DNA of 64,000 nt from Strongylocentrotus droebachiensis. Taxonomy: Eukaryota; Echinodermata; Echinoidea; Camarodonta; Strongylocentrotidae. The notes under the pieces are model-generated. The model made no database searches, was not told the DNA's origin, and saw only the letters and a list, made by a program, of their open reading frames with translations. Of this stretch, positions 11,433 to 23,580 are shown in pieces (the stretch's first letter is position 1; each line of letters opens with the position of its first letter). The translations under genes and the position numbers were made by a program. Location of the stretch: assembly GCA_035222895.1 (NCBI GenBank), contig JAVYIG010000863.1, positions 186,001-250,000 on the forward strand, read 5' to 3'.

Positions 11433-14310
11433 CGAGGGATTGGAGGCAAGAAGCGAATTGTGACATATAATAGTATGCTGTCGAGATTGTCTAATTACCT
11501 TATTTCATTCTATCTGTCCGTCTAAAATATGGCTTCGTCTTTCTCGGATCCTTTCCCCCCTCAACCTTTTTCTATTTCGTCCTTATACTACTTTCTTTGT
11601 TTCTTTCTCCCCCTCGCTTTCTCTCCCTCACTCCGTCCTACATTTTGAGGGACAGGGGGTGAAAACTAGAGGGATTCTGTCATGTTTCGTGGTGTGTTGT
11701 TGAGATTGAAGACTCATTTGATGTCAGGCTGGGAGAGGACCTTATTAGCAGCGACAACCCCCTCGGTGTAAATGACTATTAGTGCATCTGCTGCAGGCGA
11801 TGTGAAGGCCAAAGCCACTACTAATCCCCTCAATATCCCTTTCCATCTCTCCCTCTCTCTCCTAAATTAAGTCTACCCCGGAAAATGTTAAAGCCCGGAT
11901 GGAGTTAGGTGTGTAAATCTGTATCCATCACGTGAGTGTTTTCATCAGGTGAGAGGGAGTGAAACTGGCTAAATCCCTTCTCCACCAATTTGATAAAATG
12001 GTTTGCGTGTAACATTTTAAGGGCACGGAAGGATTTAAAGAAAAGGAAAATAGAACAGACTCGTAGAGATAGACTGATAGAGAGGAGGACGGAATGAGGG
12101 AGTGAGAGGGAGGCAAGATCAAAGCAGGTGACGTTGAGAGGAAAGCTCTTTTAATAGTGAATCTTATTTCTATTGATCTGTTCAAGATAAAGTTGACAAA
12201 AATACGTTTCACATTTTGTATCCTTATATACTGATGATCAAAGAATAGCAGTCCTTTTAAAGTGCGACCCGTGACATTGCGTTAATAGTTTATTGTGAAA
12301 AGGGCAATTTAGTTTATGTTTGATGTCGCTTCCAAGTTTAAGCTCACACTTACTTCGCTTTTCATGCTTTTTGCAGTATTTGCCAGGAACGCGTCTGATG
12401 CCGTACAGTGCCCTAACCCTCGCGGCGGGGGATAAGCCATTACCCGATACTGGAGCGTGCGATGGCTACTGAAAGCCAACGTGTCTGATACATAGTTTCA
12501 AACAAAAAAGTTTGCCTCAAATTTGTCAAGTTCACATTACAACGCTTGGAGTGCGATCCAACCGCGCACTGCATCCTAAACTTTGTCATTATACATTATT
12601 CAACAAAAAGGCTTTGTACTGAGGCGTGAAAGTCTGCTAATTCAATAATAGAAAAAACATTATTAAAGGGTCGTTTTTTATTCTTTCGAACACAGATGCT
12701 TTTACCTGATATGTATGAGTCCTGCTGATTGCATATAACTTCTTATGAAATCTTACGTTTAATAGTCACCAAGCGGGAAAATGGCATGTTTTCATTTTCT
12801 GCATGGTTACAGATCACAACAGATGACAAACTTTCCTTATTAGACAATTATTGACCCTCTCTCAAACTATACGAAAAGAGCCATAACAATTGAAAACTGT
12901 TATAATGTTTTATGGAGCTAATTTCTAAGTAATATGAAGGAAATAGATTTATGTGGGGTGCAGAGCATTAATTGAGAAATTATTAGATTAAAATCTCATG
13001 TAACCTCACTAGAAAATAAAAATACCATATTCTTGTACCTAACAAAAGAATCACATGAAAAACAAAGAGAATTATCACCAACAAAAAAACAATATATGAG
13101 CTATGGGGTTCTGAATTGTCATCTCTTGCTGAGACGGAATATGTCAAAACATAAGGAAAATTATATCATTCGAGAAGATTAAATGACATGAGAAAATGTT
13201 TTGTTCTGAGAAATTGAGACTGTGACGATCTTATGTTTTTGATAATGATAATTTTTTTGAATTGTACAGATGGCCTCAAGAAAATTGAAGGGAGAAAAAA
13301 ATAATCGTAAAGCATTTATTTGATGCGATATGTTTTTTTTCTTTTTTTCTTCTTGTGGTTATTTGTTGCACATAGCATTCACAATTTGAAGTGCAGTGTG
13401 ACACATGCAATTTGGCTTCAGAATAATATATGCATGCCATAATCTTTGCACTTCTTTGTTCCAAATTTTCAGATGTTTTTTCAATGCATAAAGTTTGTGA
13501 AATTACCCGAAATTAGTTCATATAAGATATATTTTTCCTTCTATATTTGGCGACCCCATCTACTTAAAAAGGGATTGGGTTCAGAGATGATGTAATTAAA
13601 TTTCACCAATTTTTTTCGATAAGTAAAAAATGTAGAATATCATGTAGATACATTTAATTAGTATTTAGAACAAACTTCTGTATGACTCTTTTAACAGTCG
13701 GACAAGAAGGGTTAACGTTTCTAGGTTACACGATATCAAACCTCCGTAACTTTGAAATACGTATTTTTGTAAATGGTGTTTGCCTTGAATTTAGTACCTT
13801 TGGTCACCGTTAAATCGACTAATCTAAACGTGTTAAAGTGTAATGCTCATACAAAAGCCGAATGACTCGTTTTCTTTTTGATGATTGTTACTAAATTCCA
13901 GTTATAACTTGTAGAGGTCTTATACAAATAAAACTGATGTCTGTAGAATATTTAACAACGTATATCAATTAGTCATAGTTTTCTTTTCTTTTCTTTTTTT
14001 TAAATATATTGAGAGATGGCCAAATTATATTTTACATACCTGGCTTATATCCAGTCAAGGCATTAACACGGGGAAATGCGCCTTGGAAGTTATTCTCAGT
14101 TTGGAAGCTCCCTCTCCCCCCCCCCCAAAAAAAAAGTCAATAAAGATGTAAATCAATAATTGATGTTTGTACTTTGATGGTTATTCCACTTTCCTTTAAC
14201 AAAAAATCCATGAATGTCTGGGCTGGGGTGAGGTGTTCGCAATCGTTTAATTAGTAGTATTTACTAGAATTAAGTGTATTGCAAATGTTATTCTGTTTGT
14301 ATTATCGTAG
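8482..14310. other. intron, mostly AT-rich with one CT repeat
   Basis: No gene is seen in this 5.8 kb. A CT dinucleotide run lies at 11400-11430. TAGGCCTA occurs at 10199 and 10291. More GC-rich, CpG-containing patches at 10960-11050 and 12380-12480 stand out against the AT-rich background and could be regulatory, without specific evidence. Confidence 0.45.
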
Positions 14311-14550
14311 AGGTGTCGTGGTCTAGTGGATACGTCATCGGACTGTGGAGCACAATATGGTTCATGATTCGAGTTCCGCCTCGGTACTAATTTCCTTTGG
14401 CAAGCCATTAACCTACATTTGTCACACTCGACCCAGGTGAACTAAATGTGTACCTGGTAGGAATTAATTCTTTGAAATGCTATAGAGCGCCTTAATGGCA
14501 GCCGTGCTAAAGCGGGGGTGACTATTGAGGAGCGCCAGGAGTGTCAAGTC
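14311..14550 (+). mobile_element. tRNA-derived SINE
   Basis: The head resembles a tRNA promoter: TGGTCTAGTGG (14319-14329) fits the A box and GATTCGAGTTCC (14366-14377) the B box, 47 bp apart from start to start. The body then runs through AATGCTATAGAGCGCCTTAA to GAGCGCCAGGAG, without folding potential for a true tRNA 3' half. This is the layout of a tRNA-derived retroposon. The exact ends and any target-site duplication were not resolved. Confidence 0.7.
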
Positions 14551-15089
14551 AGACAGCTATTATCTATACAATAACACACTATCATTATTATTGTTATAAT
14601 TATGAATATTATTATTGTTATTATTTTCATTAAAATTACTAATATCATTATTATTGTTACCAACAAAAAAGGTGCTCCGACACAATGACCCAGTTCTGTA
14701 ACGAAATAGTGTGAAATTATTTCAGTGTGATACCCTTTGCTTTGGTGATAATTGTAATCGTTATAACATAAGTTTTGGCATTGGTTTTTCACCTAAAAAT
14801 CATAAATGTGAATTCTAAATACAAAATGTTCAACAATTGCATCAACAACAAATATTATACCTTGTTTGCTTGACGATTCATTCATGATATTATAATCATA
14901 ACGGATGTAGTATATTCTTGGGCGATATAGACGTTTGTATTAGAAAAGTTTTTAAAATATAATAATATTTTATTTAAAAAAACCTGTAGCAAAGATGGTT
15001 TATTAAAGAATGGAAAGAGAAATAGATGTACGGATAAATACATTTACCACAAATTAGAAGGTTAGAAAGGAAAAACGATTGGAAAAATG
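14551..15089. other. intron, AT-rich with imperfect ATT repeats
   Basis: An AT-rich stretch at about 14575-14665 has imperfect ATT and ATTATTGTT repeats, possibly the decayed tail of the preceding SINE. Nothing else is seen. Confidence 0.4.
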
Positions 15090-15275
15090 TGTGTGTGCGT
15101 GTGTGTGTCTGTGTGAATGTTTACGAACGAAAGAGAGAGGGTTGTGTGTGTGCGTGTACATTGTATGTGCGTGTGTGATAGAGAGAGAGAAGGGGGAGAG
15201 AGATAGAGTGGGGAGGAGTATACTCACAAACTCTCTCTTTCTCTCTCTCTCTCACACACACACACACACGCACGA
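15090..15275. repeat. compound GT/GA/CT/CA microsatellite forming an inverted repeat
   Basis: GT-rich and GA-rich runs on the left (to about 15200) are followed by CT and CA runs (15232-15275). The order is such that the right half is nearly the reverse complement of the left, GTGCGTGTGTGA plus GAGA facing TCTC plus CACACACACGCAC. The strand could fold into a long imperfect hairpin. Confidence 0.8.
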
Positions 15276-17184
15276 TCTCAAATATTTTAAGGTCTTCAAC
15301 ATTTTGATTGTCATTACCAGAAAGAGAAACAACAAAGTTCAAATGCTAACATCGCCTTTTATCATAATATATTATTATTATGGCAATTTAAAAGTTTGAT
15401 TTTATTTCAAATGATATTTTTGGGGTAATTTTTCTTTAAAATAAATCTTATCGCCGAATAATCACACGTTGGAAGGAATTCGCGTCTCTTGAAGAATGCA
15501 GGCTTCGGAAAGGAAATAATTAGTTGCAATTATGTCGTGGCATACTTTTCCTCTTTCACCCCTTCCTTAGTGAATTCAGGACGCCTGATTGTCGCTAGGT
15601 CTTTGCGAGCTGCGTACATCCCTATCTCAGCCGACCCCCTCTCTCCCAACTCCAAACTCGCCGAAATTCCCCCGGTTCTTCCCGTTGTCTAAACCCCTGA
15701 TCCCGCAGTGCCCGGCACCTGTTTATTTTACTAAATTAGAATATTAACTCCTTGGCGGGGAACACGCCACTAGGGCCCACACAAGAGAGGGTATTTTGAG
15801 TGGAAAGAAAGACCAATTTTCTTAAATATGAAATCATTTTGAAATAGGCGAATCCATCCTAAGACCCCCGGATTTCATTCATTGTAAAATCAAAGCCATC
15901 TGAGAATTGTTTGAGTAGCCCCTCCCCTAAATTGTCACCTTTAGCATCTAATCTGCTTTCTTTCCTTTTTCTTTGAAGGAACCTATCCTTAAATACTTTT
16001 CCTGGGGTTTTTTCATTAAATATATAAAATGTATATTGGAAGTATGCATTCGGCAGCAATACCAGTATTGATCAAATTCAACATAGTTACATTAAAGGTG
16101 AATTGTATTTTAGTTGAGGACACATCACACTAATAATTGTTCAAACTTTGTTTTCAAATGCGGCCAATGTCATTCAGATGGGCTATGTAAGCCCGCTTCC
16201 CCAACAAAATTAAAAGAAAAGAATTGTTCTCTGAAGATGCTGAATAATATTTATTTTTCGCTTTTGAGTTTATTTGTTGTTGATTTTTATCGAGTTGAGA
16301 GATTGTGATAAAGCTGATTCTGAAATTTTAGTCAAATACAAAAGGCATGTTTTTGTCGAACGTTGCTTCTTTGATTTAAGAATCAACATCACTATCGTTA
16401 CATCGTTTGGCTTATTTGTGTTCCAAGATGTCATAATAATTACCAATCTAATCGTGACTTGTTAGTTTTGATTCGCTCGCTTGGCTGATCTCTGCATCTA
16501 TATTTACGTCCATGATCTGTGCCTTCATTCCTTCTCGTAGATGGAAGTCAATGTTTTCGTTTTCATCTCCTCCTCTCCCTCTCAATCAACCTGCATTCTC
16601 GTCGATGCCACCCGCCAATGTCCTGCCCACAAATTCCCGTAGTCATTATGGTCTTTTTCATCGCATATCGGGTTGAGAGACAAAATCTGAATGGATTTAA
16701 GAGTCTTACAATTTTGAAATGTGACCCCACAGTGCGCGCTTTCTTTCGCTCCCTCCACACAGTCCTTTTCTATTCGTCGTTCTTTTTGGGTCTCAGATGT
16801 CAGTAAACAGACCGAAATCTAACAATTTTTTTCTTTTGGCATGTGACTATGTTAGGATAACTTTCTTTTGAATCCGTGGGATAAGGATAACCCGTTTACA
16901 GGTGTTTTCTTTGGGCGAAAATATGTCAGTGTTGATATGATATCTGGTTCATATTTTGATCCCGTTCGGAGTACTGTGACAGGGAGAGGGACCGGACGAC
17001 ACGAAACCCCTCACGGCTCCCCCTAGCTATACCAGAAGAACAGCTCCCTAGCTATACCTGAAGGGCTTTACCCCACTTTGGGATAAAGGCATTCATTATA
17101 GTAGGGACAGGAACACAATCATTTGATAAAAATAAAAATATTTTGTTTTGTCATAGCGTAAGTTGCAACATGCCTCTATGTGCA
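15276..17184. other. intron, nothing recognised
   Basis: Several short frames occur on both strands without recognisable content. GC-richer patches lie at 15590-15780 and around 16970-17050. I see no gene or repeat family. Confidence 0.45.
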
Positions 17185-17330
17185 ACAATAATAGTAATGA
17201 TGATAAAGATAATGATAATGATGTTGATGTTAATAATAATAATTAGTATCATGGTAATTATAATTATAATACAAATAATAATAACAATGATGAAGATTAC
17301 ATATATATAAATATATATATATGTAAATTT
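17185..17330. repeat. AT-rich low-complexity tract
   Basis: Imperfect AAT, GAT and TA repeats ending in a TA run, ATATATATATG, near 17308-17322. Confidence 0.8.
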
Positions 17331-17354
17331 CATTATAATCAAATATAATATTTA

Positions 17355-17427
17355 ATGCTTATGACCTCATTATGTACTATGTATATATAATTTATAATTA
17401 CATAGTATATAATGAGGTCATAAGCAT
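17355..17427. repeat. 28 bp inverted repeat (hairpin)
   Basis: ATGCTTATGACCTCATTATG begins the left arm (17355-17382). The right arm (17400-17427) is its reverse complement with one mismatch. The 17 bp loop is pure A/T. No target-site duplication flanks it, so it is not clearly a MITE. A hairpin RNA or a palindrome from a replication error are possibilities. Confidence 0.85.
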
Positions 17428-20400
17428 CCCAAGGGATTTATGAAAGGTTTAATGGTCCAAATTAAAATCTTAATTAAATGTATGCGTATACTTTGTTAAA
17501 TAAATGTTACAATGAAACAGGTTTAGACTTAACTCTACTAAATGGCTTCTTTGAGGCCTTTTATTCAAAGTTAGGGGATAGTGTAAACTCCCTTTCTAAT
17601 ATTCTTTTCAAAAGTCGAAGAAGCGTACAATCCGATGAACCATATGGGTTTTTCTCATCATTTCATTTCGCTATTGATTTATCACGTGGTGACAATGCCA
17701 ATCGAATAGAGCTAGCTGTATGAGAGAACCCCACTAGCCCGGGGCGTGCGTCATCATACATCATCCTTTAGCCCCCTTACATGAGGAGATCTTTATGAAA
17801 GGGATACCTTCATTTTTCTCCTCATTTTTCTCCCATTTAAGGACTAATTATCGACGCATTAAATGAAACAATTAGTCACATAGACCACCCCTTCGCCTCA
17901 TACGTGAGCAATTTATTCGACATGGGGCATTTGGGTGAAATCCGATGACTGTTTAACGAACTTTCTTCCCCATATCGCCCCCAGGACACCATTAACTCTG
18001 AATCTCAAATGCGTCTCTCTCTCTGATTCCCCCGTTCTCCATCTCCCCCTTAACACTTGAGGTACGGCGATGATGTCTTACAATAGTGTTCTATAGCTAT
18101 TGCCAGTAGCGATATTTCAATTGTCATCGTTTTATGACAGTAAGAGCTAATGCTTTTTGTCATATACCATGTCTACATGTACGTGAAATCAGGCACCTTT
18201 TGCTTTAGGGGCAATTCTAGCGGACGCACCATTCGAAAGGCATTAATATCAATTTTGCAAAATTGCTCTGCGTTCTTTATGTTTGTGGGAATTAACAGCA
18301 GTCGGGAATCAACAGCGGCCTAGAATATCGTAGGAAGGGTTAACGACATCAACGTTCTATTTTCATGATTTAAAGCCCGATATGATATTGCATTCAAATC
18401 ATTCGTAAGGATTACAATACGCGAATTTATATTTGTATCTGTTGCTATGTCAGCAACCTCGAACAAAATAAGATTGCATGATGATGTCTCATTTAAACGG
18501 CTTCCTTTGTTCGCATTTAACATTTGTTTGCAGTTTTGCTTACGATTAGGTGCGATTTGTTTGCTTGTAGGTATTTGTGACGATTATAATATAATTTTTT
18601 CCTAGTTCTTATAAACAGGGAAAAGTAATGGTTTCTTTTCTATCAATAAAATATTATGTATTTTAGAAATATGAATTTTGGCATGATAATATAAGTTTTT
18701 CTTTGAAAAAACGTTGATAGAATAAAGATGTGAAGCAAGGGAATTAATACGAAGTTGGATGACTTCTATTAGTTCGAGACACAGGTACCCTCAGAAACAC
18801 AAGCTGGCTCGGATTCAAATCTTTAATATAATGCTTTTCGACATCCCTCCTCGCTGGGACCGTAAAGACTCATCAGGTATTGCAACGACTTGTCAATCTT
18901 GTTCTTTACTCCAGTTGATTTGTCAAAGCTGAGGCTACACGTGACCAAAATAGCGACGTGTAATTGGTTGACTAGACTTGGACAGAAAGCTATCGCGATA
19001 CTTCGTGTAGCTGTTTGTTCATGTTGTATGTTTTCAATAACGTTTTGCCGTCGGCTGAAGACTTATCAATAGATGGATGAGAAAGACTCTTTAAAAGACA
19101 AATTGTATAGCAGGAGGGAGAGATGATTGAAGAACTTAGAAAATAGTTGCCCCAAAAACCCATATATTATTAAAGTGGAAGTAATTGTTTAGAATTATAC
19201 GACTTAGGTTTTACTTTGTGACTTTTCTTCAAAACGACAAACCAAATAAAGACGGACCGATTGTCGAACGATAAAACTTATCAGACTTTAGATATTCGGA
19301 AGAGGAGACGAAATATAAAATTATATGAATAACGTCATATAACTTCTTGTATTGTGAGAATTTTGTTAATTGAAATGTGGATATTGTTTTTAGAGAGAGA
19401 GAGATACGGAGAGGGATAGTGAGAGAGAATGGAAGGGTCTGACTAAAAGGAGACGATGTTTGCAGAAGATTGGCACGTTGACACGGGTATGAAGATGAAC
19501 TGGTAAAGCAGTGAGCCTGGGAAATCCATAGACGTTAATTAGCGCTGAGTATTGCAGTCCCTGACATGTCATGTATTTATTTAAGCATGGCCATGGAAAG
19601 ACCTACTTGGCAATGAACGCGAACAAATGCAAACAGAATTGTTTCAGTTACTATGTCGAGAATGCGTACCTCGGTGATGATATATCGAGTAATAGCTGAG
19701 GAGAAAGGGTGCCATCAAAATGTCAGGTGAAAGGATAAAGAGCGAGAGTGTCGGAAGCCATTTTCGCAGACGATTGACGAATTGGCAATCGTCGTAATGA
19801 ATAATTACAACGAGGTAGAGGGGAATTCATATGGGTGACATGATGGATTCGTTTATGTTTTCGTATATAACGAACTTGTCAAACCGGCATACCGGAGTTA
19901 AAATGCGCTAAAGCGATTAGAATGATATAGCCGTGACGAAAATAAACGCACAGCGATGACCTAAAGTTTATAACTCGTGCAATTTCTATCAAATGAAATT
20001 ATGGGAAAACGATGTACGCATAACGAAATATATTTAGGACATTTCGAATTAGCCATTTTTTTCCAAAATGCGTTACAGTGTCTTCCGTTTCATACGAAAT
20101 ATGGCCACTCTACTGGTATAGCCTATACCAAAATATGAAGATCAAACTTTAGTTGATGTGTCTGTTGAATAAATATTTACGTTTTCATTTCTTTAGATTA
20201 CAGAACTGGTTGTTATGACTTTTCTTAATGATTTGATCTTCAGCTTGTGTTTCGTTTCTGAAGCAGTAAGCTTCTTTGAGATTGTAGAGGTCTAAAAGAG
20301 GGCCATCTTCCTTGTCAAAAGTCATAGTTTTCGCCTTTTCGGTAGCATTTTCCTGATAACAGAACACTTCTGGGGAAACACCGAATCAGCTGGATTTGAG

Positions 20401-20718
20401 TTCTTTAATCGTTGATGCTTCCTATGACTTAACGATGTCATTATGCCATGTCTCTTGCGTCATCTCTTCCAGCACAAAGCCAAAGTGAATCTGGAGTTGT
20501 CGCTGGGGCAATTGTACTTTTGTGATCACATCATCTTGATTCTCTTTCCTCTGTCAAGCAATTGGGGGTGCGAGTGAAACCAACAGCTCAACGCAAAGTG
20601 ACAAATTGGATAATCGGTCCCGCAGACGTTCAACAAGTTCGATGAATTAGCTGCGAGTTGTAACATTTTATTCAACCCGACGGGCGCAAAACAGCGCGCC
20701 ACAATCCTATTAAGCCGT
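17428..20718. other. intron, nothing recognised
   Basis: About 3.3 kb of unique-looking DNA. Open frames such as 17478-17723 show no known domain. A short GA run lies near 19392-19430. I see no mobile element. Confidence 0.45.
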
Positions 20719-20727
20719 GCTGGTAAT
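20719..20727 (+). repeat. left 9 bp target-site duplication of foldback element
   Basis: GCTGGTAAT is present here and, unchanged, directly after the right end of the element. A 9 bp duplication is the hallmark size for Mutator-like and FB-type elements. Confidence 0.85.
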
Positions 20728-21035
20728 GGTAGCATATATTGGCACCAAGATTAAGGGCGATATGAATATTCATTATTCCCTACGTCACAGACGTGCGGCG
20801 TGCGTACTCTGTCATATACACATGTACTCAGTACACGAGTACGTTCGTAAGCATTAGTACATGTACATTGCTCCGGAATGAAGAGAATCATTATAAAGGA
20901 CGAATTACTCCGTGAAGCCAAGTACAAGCAGGGAATTGAAAATAGCAAAAGTTCCTCGAAGCGGCTATACACTCCCTAATCTAGCTAGTTTTGTAATGAT
21001 AGTTTATTTACGAAAATGGATATTTAGTACTATTT
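20728..21035 (+). repeat. outer unique part of left inverted arm
   Basis: About 308 bp that matches 29493-29799 in inverse with roughly one difference. It contains TTGGCACCAAGATTA at 20739, the same 15-mer found in the internal tandem units but in opposite orientation within this arm. A 73-codon frame is present in both arms; it is a by-product of their identity. Confidence 0.9.
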
Positions 21036-22345
21036 AGTTGTTCAATAACATCACTCAGTTTGATTTGATTCGAGATATATCTCATTAATGAAAGAGTATA
21101 AAGGCTATAATTATGAGTCTCACACGAACGATCGCCACTAATCTTGGTGCCAACACCGTTAAACCATGCTCCAAATTTAGTAATACATTTTGTGTGCCCT
21201 ATAATGACCCGGGTTGGATTATTTAGGAGAACAGAAGATTGATATTGTTAAGTTGTTTCATAACATCACTCAGTTTGATTTTGATTCGAGATATATCTCA
21301 TTAATAAAACAGTATAAAGGCTTTTAAGTCTCACACGAACGATCGCCACTAATCTTGGTGCCAACACCGTTAAACCATGCTCCAAATTTAGCAATACGTT
21401 TGGTGTGTCTATAAAGACCTGGGGTTGGAATATTTAGGAACGGAAGATTGATATTGTTAAGTTGTTCTAATAACATCACTCAGTTTGATTTGATTCGAGA
21501 TATATCTCATTAATAAAACAGTATAAAGGTATGAGTCTCACACGAACGATCGCCACTAATCTTGGTGCCAACACCGTTAAACCATGCTCCAAATTTAGTA
21601 ATACAATTTGTGTGCCCTATGAAAGACCCGGGCTTGGATTATTTAGGAGAACAGAAGATTGTTTCATAACATCACTCAGTTTGATTTGATTCAAGATATA
21701 TCTCATTAATAAAACATAGGCTGTATGAGTCTCAAACGAACCATCGCCACTATTCTTGGTGCCAACACCGTTAAACCATGCTCCAAATTTAGTAATACAA
21801 TTTGTGTGCCCTATGAAAGACCCGGGCTTGGATTATCTGGGAGAACGGAAGATTGATATTGTTAAGTTGTTCCATAAAATCACTCAGTTTGATTTGATTC
21901 GAGAAATATCTCATTAATAAAACAGTATAAAGGCTGTATGAGTCTCGAACGAACCATCGCCACTAATCTTGGTGCCAACACCGTTAAACTATGCTCCAAA
22001 TTTAGTACTACCTTTTTTGTGCCCTATAGGCTAAAGTCCCAGGGTTGGATTCTTTAGGAGAACGGAAGATTGATATTGTTAAATTGTTCCATATCGACAT
22101 TCAGTTTGATTTGATTCGAGATATATCTCATTAATAAAACAGTATAAAGGCTGTATGAGTCTCGAACGAACCATCGCCACTAATCTTGGTGCCAACACCG
22201 TTAAACTATGCTCCAAATTTACAAATACATTTTGTGTGCCCTATAAAGACCCGGGGTTGGATTATTTAGGAGAATGGAAGATTGATATTGAGAAGTTGTT
22301 CGATAACATCACTCAGTTTGATTTGATTGCGCATTATGTGTCTTA
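21036..22345 (+). repeat. left tandem array, ~6 units of 196-217 bp
   Basis: Units are recognised by CATCACTCAGTTTGATT at 21049, 21264, 21474, 21670, about 21878, about 22094 and 22307. Each unit also holds TAATCTTGGTGCCAA and CCCTATAAAGACCCGGG-like words. The first unit shares private variants with the outermost unit of the right arm (ATTAATGAAAGAGTATAAAGG). The last unit degenerates after 22320. Confidence 0.92.
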
Positions 22346-22790
22346 ATAATGGTGTAAAAGTCTCTAAAGAGAAGAAAATAAAGAGGGAGAGAGAGAGAGA
22401 GAGAGAGAGAAGAAAAAGATGTGAAAGGGAAAGAGGAGAGAAAGGAAAAGAAAGAAGAGGAAAAAGAAAAAAAAAAGGGGGAGGGGAAGAAAGAGATCAG
22501 GGGGAGGGGGCCGAAATGGGCCTTGCCTCCCATGATGTTGCTTCCACTTCCCCCTCCCAGCAAAACAAAAAGAGAGAAGAAGGAAAGGGAAAGCAAAAAG
22601 GAAAAGAGGAGATAACGGAAAGAAAAAAAAAAGAGGAAGAAGATAAGAAAAGAAGGGGAATATCAGTTACTGTTTTTTCCGCCAACAAGTTGTGGATCCG
22701 GGGGGGCCAAAAGGCCCTTGCCCCTTCCCCCCCCCCCCTCCCCCACCGCCAAAAAAGAAGGAGAAAAAGGGGAAGGGAAAAAGGGAACAA
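22346..22790. repeat. polypurine tract at left edge of foldback centre
   Basis: GA/AAGG-rich strand with a TTCCGCCAACAAG word at 22678-22690. This is the reverse complement of TTGTTGGCGGAA words at 24537 and 24874, so the tract is an inverted relative of the pyrimidine block at 24480-25230. Open frames across it are low-complexity artefacts. Confidence 0.75.
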
Positions 22791-22794
22791 AAAA

Positions 22795-23032
22795 GAGGAA
22801 GCGGGGGGGGGGGGTAAGAGGACACTTTTTTTTTTGGTCTCGAAATTTGAAAATTTGACATTTTGTTCCGTAGGGGGGGGGGGGTTGAGGTCACCTTTTT
22901 AAGGACAGCCATTGGCATAATTAAAAAAATATTTAAAAAGGGGGGGTTGCTCCAAGATACACACATAACAAAAAACCGAACAGGGGGAGGTTCAACCCCA
23001 AATCCCCCCCCCCCCCCCTTCGTACGTGCCTG
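22795..23032 (-). mobile_element. truncated hAT-like MITE related to the 40 kb copy
   Basis: Words around 22800-22910 (GTAAGAGGACAC, GTCTCGAAATTTGAAAATTT, GACATTTTGTTCCG) are the reverse complement of 40140-40260 in the complete MITE at 39952-40458. The block ends in CGTACGTGCCTG at 23021-23032, similar to that element's terminus. The other end is not identifiable. Confidence 0.6.
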
Positions 23033-23040
23033 CTCTTCTA

Positions 23041-23480
23041 ATTACAGTTTTCGACTCTTAATCCTCGTTTGTTTTCAGTCCCCCCCCCCTCCCGCGCGAA
23101 GCGCGGAAGCTTGTACATTTCATTAAATCATTAGAGAAAGAAGACGATTCGTTGTACCGTTCTCGACTCTTAATCCTCGTCTGAATTCAGTTTCCCCCCC
23201 CCCCTCCTATCCGCGCGCGCGAAGCGCGGAAGCTTTTACGTTTCATTAAATCTTTAGAGAAAGAAGACGATTTGTTGTACCGTTCCCGACTCTTAATCCA
23301 CATCTCCTGCGCCAAGCGCGGAAGCTTTGACATTTAATTCAATTATTAGAGAAACAAGACGATTCGTTGTACCGTTCTCGAAATTAATCCTTGTCTGAAT
23401 ACAGTTTTTCCCCTCCAGCGCGAAGCGCGGAAGCTTTTAAGTTTCATTAAATCATTAGAGAAACAAGACGATTCGTTGTA
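23041..23480 (+). repeat. four tandem copies containing GCGCGGAAGCTT
   Basis: GCGCGGAAGCTT starts at 23101, 23224, 23316 and 23425, giving spacings of 123, 92 and 109 bp. Each copy runs on through TTTCATTAAATCATTAGAGA and GACGATTCGTTGTACCGTT to a C-rich run. The word GCGCGAAGCGCG is self-complementary and can form a small hairpin. A fifth copy lies at 25831. Confidence 0.9.
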
Positions 23481-23580
23481 CCGTTTTCGACTTGTTTTGT
23501 CTGCTCCTTTTTCTTCATACGTCCTCTTCCTCTCCTCTCTATTTTGGTTTGTTTTTTGGAGGGGGCCGCCCACACTGACC

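Noticed and set aside
14311-14385. A functional tRNA gene
   Set aside because: A and B boxes are present but the cloverleaf cannot be drawn and the body continues as a SINE.
20751-20972. 73-codon frame also present at 29555-29776
   Set aside because: Duplicated only because it lies in the inverted arms; no recognised domain and shorter than a plausible transposase.
22327-22902. Charged Lys/Glu-rich open frame, and similar frames at 24649-25296
   Set aside because: Products of polypurine or polypyrimidine tracts; composition alone explains them.
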